This document shows, piece after piece, positions 1 to 4,549 of a stretch of 6,030 nucleotides of DNA. Both the position numbers and the translations under genes were made by a program. Within the stretch, counting starts at the first letter, position 1, and each line of letters begins with the position of its first letter. This DNA is from Candidatus Zambryskibacteria bacterium CG_4_9_14_3_um_filter_40_16 (GTDB lineage: Bacteria > Patescibacteriota > Minisyncoccia > Phycocordibacterales > Zambryskibacteraceae), in NCBI GenBank assembly GCA_002791475.1, contig PFXE01000003.1, forward strand, positions 1-6,030, in the 5' to 3' direction. The notes under the pieces were generated by a model. The model was not told the origin of the DNA. It saw only the letters and a list, made by a program, of their open reading frames with translations, and searched no databases.

Positions 1-83
1 TTGGAGCTAAGGTTTGCAAACTCTTTTTTCTTAAGGTTTATTTTTTTGAACCAATTTTTTATTTCTTTAATGGAAATTTTCAT
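1..83 (-). CDS. N-terminal start of an unrecognised gene downstream of pilO (cut by window edge)
   Basis: An ATG on the minus strand at 83-81 follows the pilO stop codon after a single base, and the frame stays open for 27 codons to the window edge. The visible peptide begins MKISIKEIKNWFKKINLKKK and is very lysine-rich (8 of 27 residues), with no membrane segment or signal peptide yet visible. The one-base spacing copies the pilN/pilO junction, so it is probably the next gene of the same pilus operon. The visible part is too short to name a family. A pilus accessory protein is possible from context only. No clear ribosome binding site is seen. Confidence 0.5.
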   Translation of the reverse strand, partial: MKISIKEIKNWFKKINLKKKEFANLSS

Positions 84-84
84 T

Positions 85-675
85 TTATCTTAGTTTAAGA
101 AGTGTAAACTCAACAAACCCCTTCCATTGATTGCCTTCAATTTTAGATGATTCTGTCGTAGAATTCTGCGAACCAAAAAATAAAACTTCCTCGCTTGCAT
201 CAACCGCAAACGAAACGGAGTCTATTTGAATCCCGTAAGGCAGGTTCTCAATTATGGAAAGAAAGGTAAAAAGCTCTTGCCAAGAACCCAGTATTTCTAC
301 CTTAAGTCGCAAGACTTCCTTAAAATCATCTTTATTCTTGGTGTCCGGCTCCACGGAAACATTTCCAATTGAAAGAGCCACGCCGCTTTCTTTTCCAAGC
401 CCTTCTATATACTCAATAAAATTAGGCACTCCATCTTTGGCAACAAAAAAAGTATCCAGTTTTTCTACTTCAACTTTGTTTTGGTCCAGAGAAAATTTGG
501 CGACTCGTAAAAATTCGTCTTTTTTTAAATCTCTTTCCGCGTTATTAAGGAGCACGGAAGTGTCTTGATTTTTGTTTTTTATGAGAAAGAAGATAGCTCC
601 ATATAGAACAAAAGCCACGATATCTGCAATCAAAATTATTTTAAAAAGATTTTTTGTTTGTGAAAATTTATTCAT
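85..675 (-). CDS. pilO: Type IV pilus inner-membrane assembly protein PilO-like
   Basis: This 196-residue protein has the PilO plan: a short basic cytoplasmic N-terminus, one hydrophobic helix at about residues 12-32, a charged segment at 35-75, and a periplasmic ferredoxin-like domain. In that domain the stretch around 84-105 (VPNFIEYIEGLGKESGVAL) and the segment at 119-152 (LRLKVEILGSWQELFTFLS, then a helix and strand) match the way PilO domains are built. In known systems PilO pairs with PilN in the periplasm and links the cytoplasmic PilM platform to the outer parts of the machine. It directly follows pilN, with one base between stop and start. A weak AAGGA lies about ten bases before the ATG, inside the end of pilN. 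The identification rests on both fold pattern and gene order; sequence conservation of PilO is low. Confidence 0.85.
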   Translation of the reverse strand: MNKFSQTKNLFKIILIADIVAFVLYGAIFFLIKNKNQDTSVLLNNAERDLKKDEFLRVAKFSLDQNKVEVEKLDTFFVAKDGVPNFIEYIEGLGKESGVALSIGNVSVEPDTKNKDDFKEVLRLKVEILGSWQELFTFLSIIENLPYGIQIDSVSFAVDASEEVLFFGSQNSTTESSKIEGNQWKGFVEFTLLKLR

Positions 676-676
676 T

Positions 677-1216
677 TTAGAATGATCCTTTTATTTGGAT
701 GGTGAAATCGGCATTCCTGTCTTTTGCAAAATTTGAAACCGGAATATTAACGCTGTTGAAAAGTTCAACGCCCTCCAAAGATTTTACAAACTTAGCCAAC
801 TCATCACGGCTTAGGGCTATCCCCGTTATGGTGACCTCATCATCCTCCGGTTGCCTGCGACTAAACGCCATACTCCTAACACGGATTGAAGAATCTCTCT
901 GTAAAAGGAGTGCTTCAAAAATACCACTAACGGGTTTGCCACCGCCGGTTTGTTCTATGGATTTAAGTTTGAGATTGGTTTCCGCCAATTTGGCATTTAG
1001 ATCATTGGCCTCCTTTAGGATTGTTGATTCCCTCACCGATTCAATTTTATTAACCGTTTCGCGCTCGTGAGCATTGGAGACCATATATGAAGGAATGAGC
1101 AAGATAACGGCCCAAACCTCAACAAACAGAAGAAAGGCCAGGCCCACTATCACCTTTCTCATACGATACTCCTCAATGATATGTTTCCTTTCTGGTTCTG
1201 GTAAAAGACTGAACAT
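677..1216 (-). CDS. pilN: Type IV pilus assembly protein PilN
   Basis: This 179-residue bitopic membrane protein starts with FSLLPEPERKHIIEEYRMRK, a version of the conserved N-terminal PilN signature (NLLP...) that docks into a groove of PilM in the cytoplasm. One transmembrane helix spans about 22-45. A coiled-coil-like stretch at about 50-90 is followed by a glycine-rich turn (GGGK, 91-94) and a periplasmic alpha/beta domain at about 95-179. In that domain the strand-helix-strand pattern VTITGIALSRDELAKFVKSL is typical of PilN. It lies between pilM and pilO with a 9-base gap from the pilM stop. Length agrees with the family (roughly 180-200). No Shine-Dalgarno sequence is seen before the ATG. 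The call is well supported by motif plus neighbours. Confidence 0.9.
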   Translation of the reverse strand: MFSLLPEPERKHIIEEYRMRKVIVGLAFLLFVEVWAVILLIPSYMVSNAHERETVNKIESVRESTILKEANDLNAKLAETNLKLKSIEQTGGGKPVSGIFEALLLQRDSSIRVRSMAFSRRQPEDDEVTITGIALSRDELAKFVKSLEGVELFNSVNIPVSNFAKDRNADFTIQIKGSF

Positions 1217-1225
1217 GTTTTTATA

Positions 1226-2329
1226 TTAAGTGATAACGGCACTGGGCAAAGCCAAGCCGACCGTAACAGCGTATTCAAGAGATTCGTTTCTTGAAATTTC
1301 TGGAATGTGGTCATTGAAAGAAAAAGCGTTTTCCCAAACATTGGCAAGACACATTTCCATACCAAGAAAAGCCAAATTTTTCTCAATGTCCGGATTTCTT
1401 GCGTCAAGACCGCATACTATCATTTTTTTGATTTCTATTTTTGCATCTCCTCGTTTTTCAAACATAGAGTTCCAATAAGAAATGATTCTTTCTGTTTCTG
1501 ACTTTATTTCTTTGGACGGTAGTGGTCTTTTTATTATTTCGGGCATGCTTGCTTTCGTTTCTTTTTTTTCTTCTTTTTTGTTTTTATCTTCCGCCAGATT
1601 ATCGGAGGGTGTTGTCTCAACTGGCGCAATGGGAATGGTTGAACTGAAGTATATTATCCCCCCACTTTCAATATATAGGCCGATTTTTCCATCAAAAAAG
1701 TTGATGATGAGATGTGGTGTTTTGTTTCCGGTTTTTATCACTGCCCTCCCAACCGCCTGCGATTCTATTTCAAAATGAAGAGGTGTGAGATTGGCTTTTT
1801 TAAAAATTTCCAAGTATTGCATAACCACCTCCTGGGAAACGACAGAAACGGACACATCCACATACTCTCCGTTTTTATCAGCACCGCCCCCAATCACAGT
1901 GTAATCAAAAACAGACTCGGAGACAGACAACGGAACATTTTCTTCTATAATAAATTCTACCGCTGTTCTGATTTCAGACTTACCAACTTTAGGAATTCTG
2001 CCAAAAAACAAATAGCTTTTCTCTTCCGGCAAAGAGCACCTTACATAATTTAAATTATTCTTTTCTCTAAATGTGTTTAGGGTGCTAATCAATATTTCAG
2101 GATTGACAATCTCCCCCGCTATTATCGCGCCTTGAGGAATTTTCATAGAGTCATATCTTTTTAGTATAAGATTCTTGCCTTGATGAGAGAACTCAACAAA
2201 ACGAACAACACCGTCTTCAACAGCCAACCCGGGAGCGGACATTTCTAGAAATTTAGGAGTTGGGAACAAATCAAAAAAGTGAGTTACGCTTCCAAGTTTC
2301 CTTTTGGTGGTCTGGTTTTTACTCATCAA
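1226..2329 (-). CDS. pilM: Type IV pilus assembly protein PilM (actin-like), with a charged linker insertion
   Basis: This 367-residue protein is the cytoplasmic actin-like PilM that binds the PilN N-terminus. The lead FPTPKFLEM (22-30) followed by GLAVEDGVVRFVEF (34-47) is the form of the first phosphate-binding strand pair common in Parcubacteria PilM. IPQGAIIAGEIVNPEIL (64-80) and SLPEEKSYLFFGRIPK (99-114) match the SHS2 region, and VSVVSQEVVMQYLEIFKKANL (161-181) leads into the second lobe. The C-terminal MIVCGLDARNPDIEKNLAFLG keeps the position of the usual GG(A/S)..LPGL loop but is degenerate. Residues about 238-280 form a lysine/glutamate-rich low-complexity linker where other PilM proteins have a compact strand region. 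Two adjacent ATG codons (2329 and 2326) are equally possible starts. No Shine-Dalgarno site is visible. Confidence 0.9.
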   Translation of the reverse strand: MMSKNQTTKRKLGSVTHFFDLFPTPKFLEMSAPGLAVEDGVVRFVEFSHQGKNLILKRYDSMKIPQGAIIAGEIVNPEILISTLNTFREKNNLNYVRCSLPEEKSYLFFGRIPKVGKSEIRTAVEFIIEENVPLSVSESVFDYTVIGGGADKNGEYVDVSVSVVSQEVVMQYLEIFKKANLTPLHFEIESQAVGRAVIKTGNKTPHLIINFFDGKIGLYIESGGIIYFSSTIPIAPVETTPSDNLAEDKNKKEEKKETKASMPEIIKRPLPSKEIKSETERIISYWNSMFEKRGDAKIEIKKMIVCGLDARNPDIEKNLAFLGMEMCLANVWENAFSFNDHIPEISRNESLEYAVTVGLALPSAVIT

Positions 2330-2382
2330 TTAAATGGGCGTAAAAAATTAAAATCTGAAACGACTTCGCTTGCTATTGATAC

Positions 2383-2388
2383 ATTATA
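2383..2388 (-). promoter_or_regulatory. Candidate -10 box of a pilM promoter
   Basis: On the minus strand the gap between the tRNA-binding-protein gene and pilM holds a perfect TATAAT. A TSS about seven bases downstream would leave a leader of roughly 47 bases before pilM. The -35 region at a 17-base spacing is only AT-rich (TAAAAT). The pilus genes may therefore have their own promoter besides read-through from ruvX. Chance occurrence is possible in such AT-rich DNA. Confidence 0.4.
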
Positions 2389-2414
2389 TAACAATATTAC
2401 TTAAAATTTTATCC

Positions 2415-2744
2415 TTACTTCACAAGAGTCCCCGCTTTGATAGAAGGGGCGACTTCAAGCAAAGAGAAAGAATCTTCTTCTGACGAAGCACACAAAATCA
2501 TTCCCTGGCTCTCAAAACCGAATATTTTTCTCGGTTCCAAATTAACGACAAACGGACATTTTTTGCCCTCTAGAACAGACGGGTCTGAAAAATACGGGCT
2601 GATTCCGGAAATAATTTGTCTTGGATTTTCTTCTCCCAAGTCAACGGTGAGCTTTAGAAGCTTTTCGGAATCAGGAATTTTTTCTACTTTTAATATTTCT
2701 CCTATTCTAACTTCTATTTTTTTGAAATCTTCAAAATTTATCAT
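2415..2744 (-). CDS. Stand-alone MetRS C-terminal-like tRNA-binding domain protein (OB fold)
   Basis: This 109-residue protein is one complete tRNA_bind OB fold of the type found at the C-terminus of methionyl-tRNA synthetase and in Trbp111, CsaA and Arc1p/EMAP II. Visible signatures in order are DFKKIEVRIGEIL (6-18), IPDSEKLLKLTVDLGEE (23-39), RQIISGISPYF (42-52), LEGKKCPFVVNLEPRKIFG (58-76) and ESQGMILCAS (78-87), ending with the APSIKAGT turn. In the family the domain binds the outside corner of tRNA, often as a dimer, and strengthens tRNA capture by MetRS. Here it is a separate gene, so it could act in trans with a short MetRS or as a general tRNA chaperone. Its ATG overlaps the ruvX stop (ATGA), indicating translational coupling. 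Confidence 0.92.
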   Translation of the reverse strand: MINFEDFKKIEVRIGEILKVEKIPDSEKLLKLTVDLGEENPRQIISGISPYFSDPSVLEGKKCPFVVNLEPRKIFGFESQGMILCASSEEDSFSLLEVAPSIKAGTLVK

Positions 2745-3118
2745 TTTTTATTTATATAACTGCTTAAAATTATAGCCGCGGCGGACGCATCTGTCATATC
2801 GTTTTTGCCCTGTATGCGCTCTGCTTGTGCTGTTGTTAAAAATTCTGGTTCTAGATGAACTGGCAAACCGCTTTCTGTTTTGAGATTGCCAACGAAGCTT
2901 CTGATGTCTTTCATTATTGAATTATCACTACCCGTATAATCTTTTGACTCCCCCACAACCACTTCTTCAACTAAATTTTCGCGACAAATCTCCACAACAT
3001 TTTGTACAAGATTAGCGCTATTCGCAACAACGCTGTGAGGAAAGGCAAACTTTCCTTCTTCGTCCGAAATAGCCACGCCTACTCTTTTTTTGCCGTAATC
3101 AATTCCCAAATATTTCAC
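2741..3118 (-). CDS. ruvX: Putative pre-16S rRNA nuclease / Holliday junction resolvase-like RuvX (YqgF)
   Basis: This 125-residue protein has the RNase H-like YqgF fold. It opens with YLGIDYGKKRVGVAISD, in which D7 is the first catalytic acid. VVVGESKDYTGSDN (53-66) is the second conserved loop. PEFLTTAQAE (91-100) replaces the usual DERLTT and keeps the glutamate (E92), though the flanking D and R have become P and F. NDMTDASAAAIILSSYI (106-122) carries the last acid, D110. The acid triad is thus intact. In E. coli the family matures the 5' end of 16S rRNA, and a Holliday junction role has also been proposed. Length is slightly shorter than E. coli YqgF (138). It is first in the leftward gene string; UGA is its stop codon. 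Confidence 0.93.
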   Translation of the reverse strand: MKYLGIDYGKKRVGVAISDEEGKFAFPHSVVANSANLVQNVVEICRENLVEEVVVGESKDYTGSDNSIMKDIRSFVGNLKTESGLPVHLEPEFLTTAQAERIQGKNDMTDASAAAIILSSYINKK

Positions 3119-3124
3119 AACTTG

Positions 3125-3130
3125 ATTCTA
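3125..3130 (-). promoter_or_regulatory. Candidate -10 box immediately upstream of ruvX
   Basis: TAGAAT on the minus strand ends seven bases before the ruvX ATG, so the expected TSS would fall at or next to the start codon, giving a leaderless or near-leaderless mRNA. Only a poor -35 match exists (GCAACT/GGCAAC at 17-18 base spacing). No Shine-Dalgarno site precedes this start, which is consistent with leaderless initiation but does not prove it. Confidence 0.3.
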
Positions 3131-3193
3131 CTACAAAATATCGTTTGAGTTGCCATATTTAATTTTTTATACGATTTTATACAAAACGACTCA

Positions 3194-3222
3194 TTGCCCG
3201 CAGGTCTTTTGTTTGATATAAA
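3194..3222 (+). promoter_or_regulatory. Candidate promoter for the DUF5652-like gene and possibly tRNA-Ser
   Basis: TTGCCC (3194-3199) and TATAAA (3217-3222) are separated by 17 bases, a sigma-70-like arrangement. The predicted TSS near 3229 gives a leader of about 33 bases to the ATG at 3262. The tRNA gene begins five bases after that gene's stop, so this promoter may also drive the tRNA. Confidence 0.42.
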
Positions 3223-3261
3223 TAAATCGTATTGTCACGCCTGAAATAAGCGCGTAACGGA

Positions 3262-3507
3262 ATGAATACCTTTTTAGAAAGTTTTAAAATTGCACAATCC
3301 TTTGTGGTAAGCCACATATGGATTTTTTGGCTCTTAATTATTTGGTCTTTGGTGTGGAAGGGGTTCGCTCTTTGGAAATCAGCCCGCCTTTCTCACAAGT
3401 GGTGGTTTATAGCTATCCTCATATTAAACACTGTTGGAATATTGGAAATATTCTATCTATTCTTTGTCGGTAGAGATTATTCGGTAAAAGTAGAGGAGCA
3501 AAAATAA
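3262..3507 (+). CDS. Small two-helix membrane protein, DUF5652-like
   Basis: This 81-residue protein has two hydrophobic helices, at about 17-37 (IWIFWLLIIWSLVWKGFAL) and 46-68 (KWWFIAILILNTVGILEIFYLFF), joined by a short basic loop KSARLSHK. A charged C-terminus ends in EEQK. The tryptophan-rich helices with WKG.ALW(K/R)(A/S)A and the LN..GI.E..Y pattern match my memory of DUF5652, a small family of unknown function largely found in Patescibacteria. The N-in/C-in topology is inferred from the positive inside rule applied to the short loop and is uncertain. The start has only a weak ACGGA directly before the ATG. It stands alone between a divergent ruvX and tRNA-Ser. No function can be assigned. 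Confidence 0.85.
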   Translation: MNTFLESFKIAQSFVVSHIWIFWLLIIWSLVWKGFALWKSARLSHKWWFIAILILNTVGILEIFYLFFVGRDYSVKVEEQK

Positions 3508-3511
3508 AAAA

Positions 3512-3598
3512 GGAGGAGTGGCAGAGTGGTCTATTGCACTGGTCTTGAAAACCAGAGTATCCGAAAGGGTACCGTGAGTTCGAATCTCACCTCCTCCG
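3512..3598 (+). tRNA. tRNA-Ser (anticodon UGA)
   Basis: A complete class II tRNA folds here. The acceptor stem is GGAGGAG (3512-3518) with CTCCTCC (3591-3597), discriminator G at 3598. The D arm is closed by GCA/TGC. The anticodon stem is CTGGT/ACCAG with loop CTTGAAA (3544-3550), giving anticodon TGA at 3546-3548, which reads UCA and other UCN codons. The long variable arm GTATCC-GAAA-GGGTAC (3557-3572) is typical of serine, and the T arm is GTGAG-TTCGAAT-CTCAC (3574-3590). After the discriminator the genome reads CAA, so the CCA tail is not encoded and must be added by a CCA-adding enzyme. The gene starts five bases after the DUF5652-like stop, so co-transcription is likely. Its 3' end is echoed in two downstream repeats. 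Confidence 0.97.
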
Positions 3599-3600
3599 CA

Positions 3601-3643
3601 ATGATTTGCAAAAATGACTTTAGTCATTTGGGCAACTCATCAT
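3601..3643 (+). other. Long imperfect hairpin in the tRNA-Ser 3' trailer
   Basis: Starting right after the tRNA end, ATGAT/ATCAT (3601-3605 with 3639-3643), TTGC/GCAA (3606-3609 with 3632-3635) and AAATGAC/GTCATTT (3612-3618 with 3623-3629) nest around a TTTA loop. That is 16 base pairs with a small AA/GG internal loop and a CTC bulge. Only three Ts follow, so it is not a standard intrinsic terminator. It may help define the tRNA 3' end for processing or halt transcription. Confidence 0.5.
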
Positions 3644-3655
3644 TTCGTGAGCAAG

Positions 3656-3668
3656 GGTGAGATTCGAA
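3656..3668 (-). repeat. Inverted fragment of the tRNA-Ser T-arm
   Basis: GGTGAGATTCGAA is the exact reverse complement of bases 3579-3591 in the tRNA gene (T loop, 3' T stem and first acceptor base). Its first 11 bases are also complementary to 3780-3790 in the downstream repeat. The element can therefore form a stem with either the tRNA tail or the repeat. Confidence 0.7.
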
Positions 3669-3720
3669 AGACGGAGGCGGTACACAAGACGAGCGAAGCG
3701 AGGGCTTGTCGCTGAGTCGG

Positions 3721-3780
3721 GGTCGAGAGTACTTAGATCTTTGTGAGCGAAGCGAATAAAAAGATTAGTAACTCGTGACC
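3721..3780 (+). other. Imperfect long hairpin preceding the tRNA-tail repeat
   Basis: GGTC (3721-3724) pairs with GACC (3777-3780). Inside it, the arm 3727-3742 (GAGTACTTAGATCTTT) pairs with 3760-3774 (AAAGATTAGTAACTC) with a few bulges. The apical loop carries a GAGCGAAGCGA motif. The 3' arm runs into the start of the repeat at 3774, so this stem competes with repeat folding and with pairing to 3656-3666. Confidence 0.45.
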
Positions 3781-3866
3781 GAATCTCACCTCCTCCGCCT
3801 TCGCCCGCCATAGCGGGCTTCGTTATCGGCGTGACGAAGTCTGCCAGTAGGTTTGCGAAGGTGACC
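3774..3866 (+). repeat. tRNA-Ser-tail structured repeat, copy 1
   Basis: Bases 3774-3803 are identical to 5735-5764, and 3827-3866 match 5784-5823 with one difference. The first part resembles the tRNA 3' end: CGAATCTCACCTCCTCCGC is shared with 3581-3599 of the tRNA region, but the 5' T-stem strand reads GTGAC instead of GTGAG. The rest may fold as a multi-helix domain. CGCCTTCG (3796-3803) pairs with CGAAGGTG (3856-3863, one G-U), GCCCGC/GCGGGC (3803-3818) forms a tetraloop hairpin, and GGC..GAC-GAA-GTC.GCC (3828-3845) forms another. An alternative CGAAGG-TGA-CCTTCG hairpin sits at 3856-3870. Confidence 0.85.
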
Positions 3867-3899
3867 TTCGTTATCGACGTGACACGGTCCGCCAGTTGG
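3866..3899 (+). repeat. Decayed second unit of part of the tRNA-tail repeat
   Basis: This 34-base unit matches 3818-3851 at 28 of 34 positions with a 48-base offset. Both start CTTCGTTATCG and both contain GCCAGT near the end. The central GAC...GTC pairing is kept (ACG loop instead of GAA), while the outer GGC/GCC pairing is lost. It looks like an internal duplication that has drifted. Confidence 0.7.
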
Positions 3900-3985
3900 G
3901 AAATGAGAATCAAAACAGAGACAACTTGTCCTGATTTATATAGCTTTTCGGAGGGGCGGGTTATCCTTCATTACTTCTTTTTGCC

Positions 3986-4014
3986 TTGAGTCTATTTTGC
4001 AAGCAAGGTACGAT
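3986..4014 (+). promoter_or_regulatory. Candidate promoter for the pilin/PH-domain gene pair
   Basis: TTGAGT (3986-3991) and TACGAT (4009-4014), 17 bases apart, each match four of six consensus positions. The TSS near 4021 gives a leader of about 30 bases. No Shine-Dalgarno site follows; the bases before the ATG are A/T-rich. The assignment is tentative. Confidence 0.35.
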
Positions 4015-4051
4015 AAAGGTACATGGGTGTTATTTAATATTCAAATAAAAT

Positions 4052-4540
4052 ATGAAATATCAAAAAGGGTTCTCGGTCTTAGCAACTGTTTTAGTAATCG
4101 CAATCATCATAATAGTAGGAATAGGGGTATGGGCTTGGAATAGAACTACCCCCACACTCAACACTCTTGAACAACAACGCGAACAGGGATATGATAACAA
4201 TACAAAGTCCAAACTTATAGAATTTGTAACTTCGGCAGAACTCTACTTTGACAGCCAGAACCCCAACAGCTACGGCATCGCTGTAACAGGAAATGCTGGG
4301 TGCTCCACCCCAGGCTCAATGTTTACGAGTAACAGATCTAGAGGTGGCTCAAATTATACCCCCCTTCTTGACCCAAACAGTTATCAGCCTGGCACGCAAT
4401 TTGTTTGTAACGTTTCGGCTGGCGGGCAGGCTTATGCTATGCAAGCTAGCCTGATAGGAGGTGGTTATTGGTGTATAGACTCTGCTCGCCAATTTAAAGC
4501 AGAGTCTGCTCCTCTCGGAACAAGTACTGTTTGTCAATAA
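4052..4540 (+). CDS. Type IV pilin-like protein with four cysteines and no Glu5
   Basis: This 162-residue protein begins MKYQKG-FSVLATVLVIAIIII, a prepilin-type leader with a likely prepilin-peptidase cut after G6 that exposes F7. The following helix (7-29) is the pilin assembly and membrane helix. The residue five places into the mature protein is alanine (A11) rather than the usual glutamate, so it may be a minor or atypical pilin. The globular part has four cysteines (C84, C119, C141, C161), and its end, YWCIDS...STVCQ, resembles cysteine-containing pilins of Patescibacteria. Two disulfides outside the membrane are plausible. It is 9 bases upstream of the PH-domain gene and probably co-transcribed with it. 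The pilM-pilN-pilO set on the opposite strand could be part of the machine that assembles it. No ribosome binding site is seen. Confidence 0.85.
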   Translation: MKYQKGFSVLATVLVIAIIIIVGIGVWAWNRTTPTLNTLEQQREQGYDNNTKSKLIEFVTSAELYFDSQNPNSYGIAVTGNAGCSTPGSMFTSNRSRGGSNYTPLLDPNSYQPGTQFVCNVSAGGQAYAMQASLIGGGYWCIDSARQFKAESAPLGTSTVCQ

Positions 4541-4549
4541 ATCCTAATT

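Larger units (their letters stand above)
3599..4051. other. Gene-free structured intergenic region between tRNA-Ser and the pilin gene
   Basis: No convincing gene lies in these 450 bases. The region holds, in order, the tRNA trailer hairpin, an inverted 13-base fragment of the tRNA-Ser T-arm (3656-3668), two GAGCGAAGCGA motifs (3691-3701 and 3745-3755), a long imperfect hairpin (3721-3780), the tRNA-tail repeat (3774-3866), a second decayed copy of part of that repeat (3866-3899), a small palindrome GACAA-C-TTGTC (3920-3930) and the likely pilin promoter. A minus-strand open frame across 3620-3913 has no start context or domain and runs antisense to the repeats. Confidence 0.75.

Noticed and set aside
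254..2053. Plus-strand open frames within pilO, pilN and pilM (for example 254-568, 699-1070, 1482-1778, 1712-2053)
   Set aside because: They oppose well-supported pilus genes, have no start signals or domain patterns, and are serine-rich as expected of antisense frames.
2741..2744. Alternative genetic code with UGA as glycine (Gracilibacteria/Absconditabacteria type)
   Set aside because: UGA ends ruvX at the natural length of the family, exactly where the next gene starts, and the other stops are UAA with normal protein ends. The tRNA with anticodon UGA is an ordinary serine tRNA, not a UGA decoder.
2437..2775. Plus-strand open frame opposite the tRNA-binding-protein gene
   Set aside because: The minus-strand frame encodes a clear OB-fold family member; the plus-strand reading shows no family pattern.
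3774..3798. A second full tRNA-Ser gene
   Set aside because: Only the 3' third resembles the tRNA. The T stem is broken (GTGAC against CTCAC), and there is no matching 5' acceptor strand, D arm or anticodon arm upstream.
3620..3913. Minus-strand open frame of 97 codons over the intergenic repeats
   Set aside because: It is antisense to the tRNA-tail repeat and the long hairpins, has no recognisable domain, and shares the peptide GGGGEIRSR with the open frame over the second repeat only because both read the same repeat backwards.
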